Part shown: positions 1-5,997 of the stretch, piece after piece | Position numbering within the stretch: the first letter of the stretch is position 1 | How the letters are laid out: every line of letters starts with the position of its first letter | NCBI GenBank assembly: GCA_021767845.1 | Contig: JAASSQ010000040.1 | Coordinates: 1 to 16,148 of the forward strand | Direction of reading: 5' to 3' | From: Roseovarius sp. | GTDB lineage: Bacteria; Pseudomonadota; Alphaproteobacteria; Rhodobacterales; Rhodobacteraceae | Length of the DNA stretch: 16,148 nucleotides | Translations under genes and position numbers: made by a program | The notes under the pieces: generated by a model | Database searches by the model: none | What the model was told of the DNA's origin: nothing | What the model saw: the letters and a program-made list of their open reading frames with translations, nothing else

Positions 1-968
1 AGCGACAGTTTCTCGCCATAGGCCACGCGGATCATCTGCTCCACCAGGTCCACGCCGGTGATCAGCTCGGTGACCGGGTGCTCCACCTGCAGGCGGGTGT
101 TCATTTCCAGGAAGTAGAAATTCTTGTCGCCATCGACGATGAATTCCACCGTGCCCGCGCTGGCGTAATCGACCGCATGGGACAGCGCCAGCGCCTGTTC
201 GCCCATCGCCTTGCGGGTGTCCTCGTCGAGGAACGGGCTCGGCGCTTCCTCGATGACCTTCTGGTTGCGCCGCTGGATCGAGCATTCGCGCTCGCCCAGG
301 TAGACACCGTTGCCGTGGCTGTCGCACAGAACCTGGATCTCGATGTGGCGCGGTTGCGTCACGAATTTCTCGATGAAGATCCGGTCGTCGCCGAAACTGC
401 TGGCCGCCTCGTTCTTGGAGCTCTGGAAGCCCTCGCGCGCCTCCTCGTCGGTCCAGGCGATGCGCATCCCCTTGCCGCCGCCCCCGGCGCTGGCCTTGAT
501 CATCACCGGATAGCCGATCTCCTGGCTGATCTTGACCGCCTCCTCGGCATCCTCGATCAGGCCCATGACACCCGGCACGGTGCTGACGCCCGCCTCCTGC
601 GCGATCTTCTTCGAGGTGATCTTGTCGCCCATCGCCTCGATCGCGCCCTTGGGCGGCCCGATGAAGGCCACGCCCTCGGCCTCCAGCGCCTCGGCGAATT
701 TGGGGTTCTCCGACAGGAAGCCATAGCCCGGATGCACCGCCTCGGCGCCGGTCTGGCGGATCGCGTCCATCACCTTGTCGATCACGATATAGGATTCATT
801 GGCGGGCGGCGGGCCGATATGCACCGCCTCGTCGGCCATCTGCACATGCAGCGCCTGCGCGTCGGCATCCGAATAGATCGCCACGGTCTGGATGCCCATC
901 TTGCGGGCGGTCTTGATCACCCGGCAGGCGATCTCGCCCCGGTTCGCGATCAGGATCTTCTTGAACAT
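1..968 (-). CDS. pccA: Propionyl-CoA carboxylase alpha subunit (biotin carboxylase part), truncated by window edge
   Basis: This subunit carboxylates biotin with ATP and bicarbonate, and the partner PccB passes the carboxyl group to propionyl-CoA to give methylmalonyl-CoA in the cytosol. The first 322 codons are present; the rest, including the C-terminal biotin-carrier domain, lies beyond the left edge. The N-terminus reads MFKKILIANRGEIACRVIKT, the classic biotin carboxylase start. An ATP-grasp glycine loop (KASAGGGGKGMR) sits near residue 160, and ERECSIQRRNQKVIEEAPS and EMNTRLQVEHPVTE follow in order. The start is supported by a GGAGG ribosome site about 12 nt upstream. The family also includes acetyl- and methylcrotonyl-CoA carboxylase subunits; the nearby pccB makes the propionyl assignment likely. 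Only about 45 nt separate it from the terminator of the preceding lipoprotein gene, and I see no clear promoter there. Confidence 0.93.
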   Translation of the reverse strand, partial: MFKKILIANRGEIACRVIKTARKMGIQTVAIYSDADAQALHVQMADEAVHIGPPPANESYIVIDKVMDAIRQTGAEAVHPGYGFLSENPKFAEALEAEGVAFIGPPKGAIEAMGDKITSKKIAQEAGVSTVPGVMGLIEDAEEAVKISQEIGYPVMIKASAGGGGKGMRIAWTDEEAREGFQSSKNEAASSFGDDRIFIEKFVTQPRHIEIQVLCDSHGNGVYLGERECSIQRRNQKVIEEAPSPFLDEDTRKAMGEQALALSHAVDYASAGTVEFIVDGDKNFYFLEMNTRLQVEHPVTELITGVDLVEQMIRVAYGEKLS

Positions 969-990
969 GTCTCGTCCCTTCCTCCGGTTT

Positions 991-1008
991 CGGGCCGCAC
1001 CCGGCCCG
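991..1008 (-). other. Leader hairpin just upstream of the pccA ribosome site
   Basis: CGGGCC (991-996) and GGCCCG (1003-1008) form a perfect 6-bp stem with a 6-nt loop. It lies between the upstream terminator and the GGAGG site of pccA. It could protect the processed 5' end of a read-through pccA message or affect translation; that role is inference. Confidence 0.35.
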
Positions 1009-1013
1009 CAATG

Positions 1014-1048
1014 AAAAAACCACCGGCGCGCGGCAGCGCATCGGTGGT
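1014..1048 (-). terminator. Intrinsic terminator of the 69-aa lipoprotein gene
   Basis: Read on the minus strand, ACCACCG (1048-1042) pairs with CGGTGGT (1025-1019). An inner GCGC/GCGC pairing lies within the loop, and a run of six T (1019-1014) follows directly. It stands about 40 nt after the stop codon of the lipoprotein gene and 45 nt before the pccA start. Confidence 0.8.
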
Positions 1049-1088
1049 CGCATGACAGATGGGTCGCGCCGCGCGGGCGCGGATGATC

Positions 1089-1298
1089 TCAGCGGCAGCG
1101 GCCGGGATAGACCTTGCAATAGGCCACGTTGCCGGCCGCGCCGACAACCGCGCCGGTCGCGACGCTGCCGCCCACGACGGCCGCGGTGCCCGCCCCGGCC
1201 CCGGCGCCCAGAAGCGCCTGTTCCCCGAAATTCGCGCCGCAGCCGGCAAGGGCCAGCAGCCCCAGCCCGCCCAGGCCCCTGATGAACGCATGTCGCAT
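1089..1298 (-). CDS. Small glycine-zipper lipoprotein (69 aa), function unknown
   Basis: The protein starts with a basic N-terminus and hydrophobic stretch ending in the lipobox LAGC (residues 17-20), so it should be cut at Cys20 and lipid-anchored, probably in the outer membrane. The mature part has a Gly/Ala-rich repeat (about residues 31-57, GAGAGAGTAAVVGGSVATGA) resembling the glycine-zipper segments of small envelope lipoproteins. It ends in a short tail with two further cysteines (61 and 68). The start has AGGAAAGG upstream at good spacing. It has its own likely promoter (1340-1368) and terminator (1014-1048), so it looks like a single-gene unit set between pcc genes. I do not recognise a specific named family. 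Confidence 0.75.
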   Translation of the reverse strand: MRHAFIRGLGGLGLLALAGCGANFGEQALLGAGAGAGTAAVVGGSVATGAVVGAAGNVAYCKVYPGRCR

Positions 1299-1339
1299 GG
1301 TGTCGTGCCTTTCCTGTCTGCCCGATGCTTCAGCCGCGC

Positions 1340-1368
1340 AGATTGCGCGCGCCAGCCGCCCGCGTCAA
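1340..1368 (-). promoter_or_regulatory. Candidate housekeeping promoter for the 69-aa lipoprotein gene
   Basis: On the minus strand a -35 box TTGACG (1368-1363) is followed after exactly 17 bp by CAATCT (1345-1340). The -35 matches the sigma-70 consensus at five of six positions; the -10 is poor. It would start transcription roughly 35 nt upstream of the ATG at 1298. It also lies downstream of the terminator at 1437-1477, where a new promoter would be needed. Confidence 0.4.
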
Positions 1369-1436
1369 AGCGCACCGCGCGCCGCGAGCCCGAATGGGCA
1401 AAGGCCCGCCGATCGCCAACGCCTTGGCACACGGGC

Positions 1437-1477
1437 AAAAAAGAGGGCGGCACGCACGCTGCTGCGCGCGGCCGCCC
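1437..1477 (-). terminator. Strong intrinsic terminator (minus strand)
   Basis: On the minus strand GGGCGGC (1477-1471) pairs with GCCGCCC (1451-1445), extended by further GC pairs inside the loop, followed by TCTTTTTT (1444-1437). No recognisable gene ends right before it. It either ends a long 3' untranslated region of the 119-aa gene (stop at 1672) or the 3' end of a separate small RNA in 1480-1670. Confidence 0.75.
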
Positions 1478-1671
1478 ATCAGGGGAAGGGTAACGGATTA
1501 GACTCTGTGTCCTGGCCCCTTGGGGGAGGGCCTCCACTACTTCGCTCACTCTGGCGGCACGCGCAGGCGCCGCCAAGCCCGCAATGCGCGGCGCGCGCCG
1601 ATCGGCTGCATTTCGCGTAAATCCGCCCGTCTCTGGCAAAAAAGTGCCAACGCCAGGAACCCGCCTTCGCA
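1478..1671 (-). ncRNA. Possible small RNA or 3' UTR-derived RNA ending at the 1437-1477 terminator
   Basis: This stretch has no credible protein frame, yet a textbook terminator closes it on the minus strand. Within it the minus strand can fold GGCCC (about 1532-1528) with GGGCC (about 1518-1514), exposing a C-rich loop (TCCCCCAAG) that could pair with ribosome-binding sites. Near 1634-1656 there are nested TGGCA/TGCCA and CTGGC/GCCAG pairings with a T run in the loop. I looked for tRNA, SRP RNA, tmRNA and 6S features and found none. A plain 3' untranslated region of the upstream gene is the main alternative. Confidence 0.3.
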
Positions 1672-2031
1672 TCACCACGCCTCCGGGTCGTCGAAGGCCT
1701 CGGGAAAGGCGGCCCGCGCCGCGGCGACATCCAGCACCAGAAGCGCATCGTAACTGGCCGGGTCGAACGGCTCTTCGGCCGGCAGAACCTCGCGCCCGAA
1801 CAGCCAGCTCAGCCGCCCGGCATCCAGGTTGCCCCGCTCGAAGGGCTGATCGCCGAACTGCTGCCAAAGCGCCGCGACAAAGGCGGTGTCGGCCTGCCGG
1901 TCGGCCGGGCGGCGGTCGCGATAGCGTTCGCGCCGCACGATGGCGGTGGCGCCCTTGGGGTTGGCGCGGCGGATGGTGAACTGGAAATCCGTTCCCGGCA
2001 GACGGCTGGGGAACCCGCGATGTTTCAGCAT
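1672..2031 (-). CDS. Conserved-looking hypothetical protein (119 aa), function unknown
   Basis: I do not recognise the family. The protein starts MLKHRGFPSRLPGTDFQF, has an Arg/Lys-rich segment around residues 21-45 (RRANPKG, RRERYRDRRPADRQ), then an acidic, Ala-rich C-terminal half with LLVLDVAAARAAFPEAFDD and no membrane segment or signal peptide. It is therefore probably a soluble cytoplasmic protein. Codon use is GC3-rich like neighbouring genes, and it sits co-directionally between pccB and pccA. A purine-rich G-run lies just upstream of the ATG, but it is not an ideal Shine-Dalgarno. The long tail to the terminator at 1437-1477 suggests a lengthy 3' UTR or a separate RNA. Confidence 0.65.
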   Translation of the reverse strand: MLKHRGFPSRLPGTDFQFTIRRANPKGATAIVRRERYRDRRPADRQADTAFVAALWQQFGDQPFERGNLDAGRLSWLFGREVLPAEEPFDPASYDALLVLDVAAARAAFPEAFDDPEAW

Positions 2032-2181
2032 TTTGCACCCCCTGCCCCGGCCCGGCGCAGGGCGTAACGCGGCGCGCGGCCTGCCTCACTGGCGCAGGAT
2101 GCAGGATCCAAGGTTGTCAGGGAGAGGGGATCGGCCGCCACGGGCGCCGCGATCAAACGTCCGGCACGCGGCTGGGCGGCT

Positions 2182-2225
2182 GGGACAGGCCACGCGGCCT
2201 GCCCCGGGAAGTCCGAAAAGGACTT
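2182..2225 (-). other. Two consecutive hairpins at the 3' end of the 47-aa lipoprotein gene
   Basis: AAGTCC/GGACTT arms (2209-2214 and 2220-2225) overlap the stop codon of the lipoprotein gene. Directly beyond is a 10-bp stem, 2182-2191 with 2196-2205, holding one G-T wobble and a 4-nt loop. Neither has a T run behind it, so they look more like a stabilising or processing structure than a classic terminator. Confidence 0.45.
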
Positions 2226-2367
2226 ACTTGTATTTGCCGGTCTGGGTCGGCTCTTGGCTGATGGGCTCGGGCTCGACGACCACGAACTCTTCTTCTGCCT
2301 GTTGCGCACATGCGGCGACAAAGGCAACGAGGCCGATGGCCATAAGGCTCTTGATGCTGTTCGACAT
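2224..2367 (-). CDS. Very small lipoprotein (47 aa), function unknown
   Basis: The start at 2367 is chosen over a longer frame from 2451 because AGGAGA lies at ideal spacing before it and because it puts a signal peptide at the N-terminus. MSNSIKSLMAIGLVAFVAAC gives a lipobox VAAC with Cys20 as the lipid-anchored residue. The mature peptide is only about 28 residues, acidic and proline-rich (EEEFVVVEPEPISQEPTQ), ending GKYK. Tiny envelope lipoproteins of this kind are common in Rhodobacteraceae as I recall them, usually without known function. It lies between the DUF6497-like gene and the 119-aa gene, transcribed in the same direction, with its own 210-bp upstream gap that probably holds a promoter. 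Confidence 0.72.
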   Translation of the reverse strand: MSNSIKSLMAIGLVAFVAACAQQAEEEFVVVEPEPISQEPTQTGKYK

Positions 2368-2485
2368 GACTGTCTCCTGTCTCTTTGATCGGGCAGGCAT
2401 GGGAAACGCCCCATCTGCCCCTGTTCCGAGGTATGGGTTACTTGGGTGCAACCGGGCCGCACCATAGCCCGATTCTCGGTGAATG

Positions 2486-2516
2486 CATACGCAGCATGAC
2501 CGATCACCGCCGTATG
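2486..2516. repeat. Inverted repeat in the gap upstream of the 47-aa lipoprotein gene
   Basis: CATACG (2486-2491) and CGTATG (2511-2516) are perfect inverted arms 19 bp apart, about 120 bp upstream of the lipoprotein start. It may be an operator or an mRNA hairpin. No strong sigma-70 promoter is visible, although TATGGT appears on the minus strand shortly downstream. The short arm length means chance is possible. Confidence 0.25.
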
Positions 2517-2578
2517 TGACTGCAAAGCCTCAACATTGCCGCCGCCCGCGCGGGCCTGCCCCATATCTGGTAGCCGCA

Positions 2579-2998
2579 TCAGAACATCTCCCAGATGCAG
2601 GCGCCGTCCTCGATCCGGTAGGCCTCGAACACCTGCCGCACCGAGGCGTCGATCACCCCGAATTTCGATGGCCGGTCGGCCAGCGAGATCACGACCTGCC
2701 TGGGCCGCGGCCCGATATCGGACAGACGCGGCACCGCGTAGCTCTCGCACAGGTATTCCAGGTCGGCCATCACCGTCTCCAAGTCTTGCGCGCCGGTAAA
2801 CGCGGGCGCCACGAAACGAAAGCGATAGGTCAGCCCCTGTCCGGGGCGGTCCCACAGCATCTCGTGAAACTCCGCTTCCAGCCCCGAGGGCAGGACAAGG
2901 CGCTCCTCCGCCACCTCGTCCTGCTGGGCCGCGGCGGTGCCGGCCAGCAGGGCCAGCAACGTCGCCGCAGCGGGGATATGCCCTCCTCCGGGCCGCAT
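2579..2998 (-). CDS. Secreted DUF6497-like protein (139 aa)
   Basis: The N-terminus carries a hydrophobic signal segment (AAATLLALLAGTAAA, residues 10-24) with a likely signal-peptidase cut after AAA, giving a periplasmic protein of about 115 residues. The body reads LPSGLEAEFHEMLWD, then YRFRFVAPAF, LEYLCESYAVPRL, QVVISLADRPSKFG and FEAYRIEDGACIWEMF. From memory this matches a Rhodobacterales family annotated DUF6497, with paired cysteines in the LC and CIWE motifs; no function is known to me. The gene begins 8 bp after the pccB stop, so it is probably co-transcribed with pccB. No ribosome site is visible before the ATG; translation may be coupled to pccB, or the true start may be slightly downstream. 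Confidence 0.75.
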   Translation of the reverse strand: MRPGGGHIPAAATLLALLAGTAAAQQDEVAEERLVLPSGLEAEFHEMLWDRPGQGLTYRFRFVAPAFTGAQDLETVMADLEYLCESYAVPRLSDIGPRPRQVVISLADRPSKFGVIDASVRQVFEAYRIEDGACIWEMF

Positions 2999-3006
2999 CC
3001 CCGCGG

Positions 3007-4539
3007 TTACAGCGGAATGTTGTCGTGCTTCTTCCAGGGCATCTTGCGATCCTTTCGGCGCAGCGCGGCAAAGGCGCGGCTGACGCGCTTGCGGGTGCTG
3101 CGCGGCTGGATCACCTCGTCGATGAAGCCGCGCTCGGCCGCCACGAACGGGTTGGCAAAGCGGTCCTCGTAATCCTGCGTGCGCTTGAGGATCTTCTCCT
3201 CGTCGTCCAGCTCCGAACGATACAGGATCTCGGTCGCGCCCTTGGCGCCCATCACCGCCACCTCCGAGGTGGGCCAGGCATAGTTGATGTCGCCCCGCAG
3301 GTGCTTCGAGGACATCACCACGTAGGCCCCGCCATAGGCCTTGCGCGTGATGACCGTCACCTTCGGCACCGTCGCCTCGCCATAGGCGAACAGCAGCTTG
3401 GCGCCATGCTTGATGACCCCGTCATGCTCCTGGCTGGTGCCGGGCAGGAAGCCGGGCACGTCCACGAAGGTCAGGATCGGGATGTCGAAACAGTCGCAGA
3501 ACCGCACGAACCGCGCCGCCTTGCGGCTGGAATCGATGTCCAGGCACCCGGCCAGCACCATCGGCTGGTTGGCCACCACGCCCACCGTGCGCCCTTCCAG
3601 CCGGATGAAGCCGGTGATGATGTTCTTGGCGAAATCCTCCTGGATCTCGTAGAAATCGCCCTCGTCCGCGACCTTGGTGATCAATTCCTTCATGTCGTAG
3701 GGCATGTTGGGATTGGCCGGCACCAGCGTGTCCAGGCTGGGCTCGGCGCGGTCGGGATCGTCGAAGAACGGGCGCACCGGCACCGGCTCGCGGTTGTTGA
3801 GCGGCAGGAAATCGACCAGCCGGCGCACCTCGGCCATCGCCTCCACGTCGTTCTCGAAGGCGCCATCGGCGACCGAGCTTTTCTTGGTGTGGGTCGAGGC
3901 CCCGCCCAGCTCCTCGGCCGTCACCTGCTCGTTGGTGACGGTCTTGACCACGTCGGGACCGGTCACGAACATGTAGGAGCTGTCGCGCACCATGAAGATG
4001 AAATCGGTCATCGCCGGCGAATAGACGGCCCCGCCCGCGCAGGGCCCGGTGATGACGCTGATCTGCGGCACCACGCCCGAGGCCTCGATGTTGCGCTGGA
4101 ACACCTCGCCATAGCCCGCAAGGCTGTCCACGCCCTCCTGGATGCGCGCGCCGCCCGAGTCGTTGATGCCGATCACCGGCGCGCCGTTCTGCATCGCCAT
4201 GTCCATGATCTTGCAGATCTTCATCGCGTGCGTGGCGCTGACCGAGCCGCCCAGCACGGTGAAATCCTGGCTGAAGACATAGACCTGCCGGCCATTGATC
4301 GTGCCCCAGCCGGTCACCACGCCGTCGCCATAGGGGCGGTTCTTCTCCATCCCGAAATCGGTGCAGCGATGCGCGACGAACATGTCGAATTCCTCGAAAC
4401 TGTCCTCGTCGAGCAACAGGTCGATGCGCTCGCGCGCCGTCAGCTTGCCCTTGGAATGCTGCGCGTCGATCCGTTTCTGGCCACCGCCCAGCCGGGCGTC
4501 GCCGCGGCGATCCTCGAGTTCCTGAAGAATGTCTTTCAT
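3007..4539 (-). CDS. pccB: Propionyl-CoA carboxylase beta subunit (carboxyltransferase)
   Basis: This subunit transfers the carboxyl group from carboxybiotin to propionyl-CoA. At 510 aa it has the usual family length. Recognisable carboxyltransferase signatures occur in order: FSQDFTVLGGSVSATHAMKI in the N-terminal half, GGARIQEGVDSLAGYGEVF, the oxyanion-hole glycines in TGPCAGGAVYSPAMTDF, then in the C-terminal half FVDVPGFLPGTSQEHDGVIK, RKAYGGAYVVMSSKHL and AWPTSEVAVMGAKGA. The start at 4539 (MKDILQELEDRRG) is chosen over an open extension to 4716 because AGGGGAG precedes it and because the extension runs through the AT-rich control region. A promoter (4565-4592) and a cluster of TTTGC units (4604-4656) lie directly upstream. 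The DUF6497-like gene follows after 8 bp. Confidence 0.96.
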   Translation of the reverse strand: MKDILQELEDRRGDARLGGGQKRIDAQHSKGKLTARERIDLLLDEDSFEEFDMFVAHRCTDFGMEKNRPYGDGVVTGWGTINGRQVYVFSQDFTVLGGSVSATHAMKICKIMDMAMQNGAPVIGINDSGGARIQEGVDSLAGYGEVFQRNIEASGVVPQISVITGPCAGGAVYSPAMTDFIFMVRDSSYMFVTGPDVVKTVTNEQVTAEELGGASTHTKKSSVADGAFENDVEAMAEVRRLVDFLPLNNREPVPVRPFFDDPDRAEPSLDTLVPANPNMPYDMKELITKVADEGDFYEIQEDFAKNIITGFIRLEGRTVGVVANQPMVLAGCLDIDSSRKAARFVRFCDCFDIPILTFVDVPGFLPGTSQEHDGVIKHGAKLLFAYGEATVPKVTVITRKAYGGAYVVMSSKHLRGDINYAWPTSEVAVMGAKGATEILYRSELDDEEKILKRTQDYEDRFANPFVAAERGFIDEVIQPRSTRKRVSRAFAALRRKDRKMPWKKHDNIPL

Positions 4540-4564
4540 GGCGCTCCCCTTGCGATTTTGGGCG

Positions 4565-4592
4565 ACCATAGGGAAAAGCGGCGTCCGCACAA
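4565..4592 (-). promoter_or_regulatory. Candidate pccB promoter
   Basis: On the minus strand TTGTGC (4592-4587) and TATGGT (4570-4565) are spaced by 16 bp. The predicted transcription start is near 4558, leaving a leader of about 20 nt that holds the AGGGGAG ribosome site. The boxes match the consensus only in part, as expected for a promoter that needs an activator. The TTTGC cluster lies at about -46 to -98 relative to this start. Confidence 0.45.
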
Positions 4593-4603
4593 AGAAGAAT
4601 CCG

Positions 4604-4656
4604 GCAAATTTGCAAAGCGATGCAAAGGCTGTGCCGCAAATCTGAATAATTGCAAA
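4604..4656. promoter_or_regulatory. Cluster of five TTTGC/GCAAA units: likely ScfR/PccR (RamB-type) operator for pccB
   Basis: GCAAA occurs on the plus strand at 4604, 4612, 4622, 4636 and 4652 (TTTGC on the minus strand), all in one orientation within 53 bp of an AT-rich island. The unit at 4609-4616 is a full palindrome TTTGCAAA, and the one at 4649-4656 is ATTGCAAA. From the literature as I remember it, PccR of Rhodobacter sphaeroides, a short-chain fatty acyl-CoA regulator related to RamB, binds repeated TTTGCAAA upstream of pccB. The spacing here is not identical to the published motif as I remember it, so the match is by family and not exact. The site could also affect the divergent MFS gene. 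Confidence 0.65.
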
Positions 4657-4744
4657 GCACGCCGCCCGCGCCGCGCGGCCCTGTGCATCCCGCCACAGAC
4701 GCTTGTGCATGGACAAGGCGCGCGCGCGGCCCTACGGCTTGGCC

Positions 4745-5962
4745 ATGTCCGACCTTCCCGCCTCCCGTTTCCTCGACCGCGCGACGCCGCCGCATATCCT
4801 GACGCTGATCCTGCTGGCGGGCATCTCGGCGCTGGCGATGAACATCTTCCTGCCCTCGCTGCCGGGGATGACGGCCTATTTCGACACCGAGTACCGCCTG
4901 ATGCAGCTGTCGGTGGCGCTGTATCTGGCGGTCAACGCGGTGCTCCAGGTGCTGATGGGGCCGGTGTCGGACCGGCTGGGCCGGCGGCCGGTGATCCTGG
5001 GGGGGCTGGTGATCTTCCTGCTGGCCACGCTCGGCTGCCTGGTCTCGACCAACGCCTATGTGTTTCTGACCTTCCGCATGATGCAGGCCACGATCGTCGT
5101 GGCGATGGTGCTCAGCCGGGCGATCGTGCGCGACATGGTTCCGCAGGACCAGGCCGCCAGCATGATCGGCTATGTCACGATGGGCATGGCGGTGGTGCCG
5201 ATGATTGGGCCGGCCTTCGGCGGGGTGCTCGACCAGCTTTTCGGCTGGCAGGCGAATTTCTGGGCGCTGTTCGTGCTGGGCGCCGCCGTCCTCTGGCTCA
5301 GCTGGCGCGACCTGGGCGAAACCGCGCCGCTGCGCGGCCAGACCCTGCGCCAGCAGGTCGCCGACTACCCCGAGCTCCTGGCCTCGCCGCGGTTCTGGGG
5401 CTACGCGCTGGCCGCGGCGCTGTCGTCGGGGGCGTTCTTTGCCTATCTGGGCGGCGCGCCCTTCGTGGGCGACCAGGTCTTCGGCCTCGCCCCGGCCGAA
5501 CTGGGGCTTTATTTCGGGGCGCCGGCGGTGGGCTACATGCTGGGCAATTACGTGTCGGGGCGCTTCTCGGTGGGGATCGGGGTGAACCGGATGGTGCTTT
5601 GGGGCACGCTCATCAACGCGGGCGGCATCGGGCTGAACCTGGCGCTGTTTTATGCCGGGCATGGCAGCCCGCTCAGTTTCTTCGGGCTGATGACGCTGAT
5701 GGGGCTGGGCAACGGGATGGTCATTCCCAACGCCACCGCCGGGGCGCTGTCGGTGCGCCCGCACCTGGCCGGCACGGCAAGCGGGCTGTCGGGCGCGCTG
5801 ATGATCGGCGGGGGTGCGGCGCTCTCGGCGCTGGCGGGCGCGCTGCTCAGCCCCGGCTCGGGCGCCTTCCCGCTGTTGTGGATCATGCTCAGCACCGCGC
5901 TGCTGGCGATCGGCGCGATCGGGCTGGTGGTGATCCGCGAACGCCACCTCGCCCGGCCCTGA
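4745..5962 (+). CDS. Bcr/CflA-type MFS multidrug exporter
   Basis: This is an inner-membrane, proton-driven efflux protein of about 405 aa with roughly twelve hydrophobic segments. The first helix carries LAMNIFLPSLPGM, typical of Bcr/CflA drug exporters (chloramphenicol, bicyclomycin and similar). MFS motif A is seen as GPVSDRLGRRPVILGG between helices 2 and 3. RAIVRDMV follows helix 4, and VVPMIGPAFGGVLDQLFGWQ around helix 5 is motif C-like. The ATG at 4745 (MSDLPASRF) is preferred, but in-frame ATGs at 4703 and 4709 are possible because no start has a clear ribosome site. It is divergent from pccB and shares its 205-bp control region. The actual substrate cannot be told from sequence. Confidence 0.88.
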   Translation: MSDLPASRFLDRATPPHILTLILLAGISALAMNIFLPSLPGMTAYFDTEYRLMQLSVALYLAVNAVLQVLMGPVSDRLGRRPVILGGLVIFLLATLGCLVSTNAYVFLTFRMMQATIVVAMVLSRAIVRDMVPQDQAASMIGYVTMGMAVVPMIGPAFGGVLDQLFGWQANFWALFVLGAAVLWLSWRDLGETAPLRGQTLRQQVADYPELLASPRFWGYALAAALSSGAFFAYLGGAPFVGDQVFGLAPAELGLYFGAPAVGYMLGNYVSGRFSVGIGVNRMVLWGTLINAGGIGLNLALFYAGHGSPLSFFGLMTLMGLGNGMVIPNATAGALSVRPHLAGTASGLSGALMIGGGAALSALAGALLSPGSGAFPLLWIMLSTALLAIGAIGLVVIRERHLARP

Positions 5963-5997
5963 ACCCGCCCGGCCCTGCGGCCGCGCGCAGCACCGCG

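Noticed and set aside
1478..1640. tRNA, SRP RNA, tmRNA or 6S RNA in the non-coding stretch before the 1437-1477 terminator
   Set aside because: No T-arm GTTCGA-type motif, no SRP tetraloop region and no 6S-like long bulged helix could be found; kept only as an unclassified possible RNA.
950..2089. A 379-codon minus-strand frame spanning the non-coding stretch and two small genes
   Set aside because: It overlaps two better-supported small genes in other frames and two terminators, and the peptide is Arg/Ala-rich without features.
4540..4716. N-terminal extension of pccB by 59 codons
   Set aside because: The extension crosses the predicted promoter and the TTTGC array, departs from the family N-terminus, and a good ribosome site marks the start at 4539.
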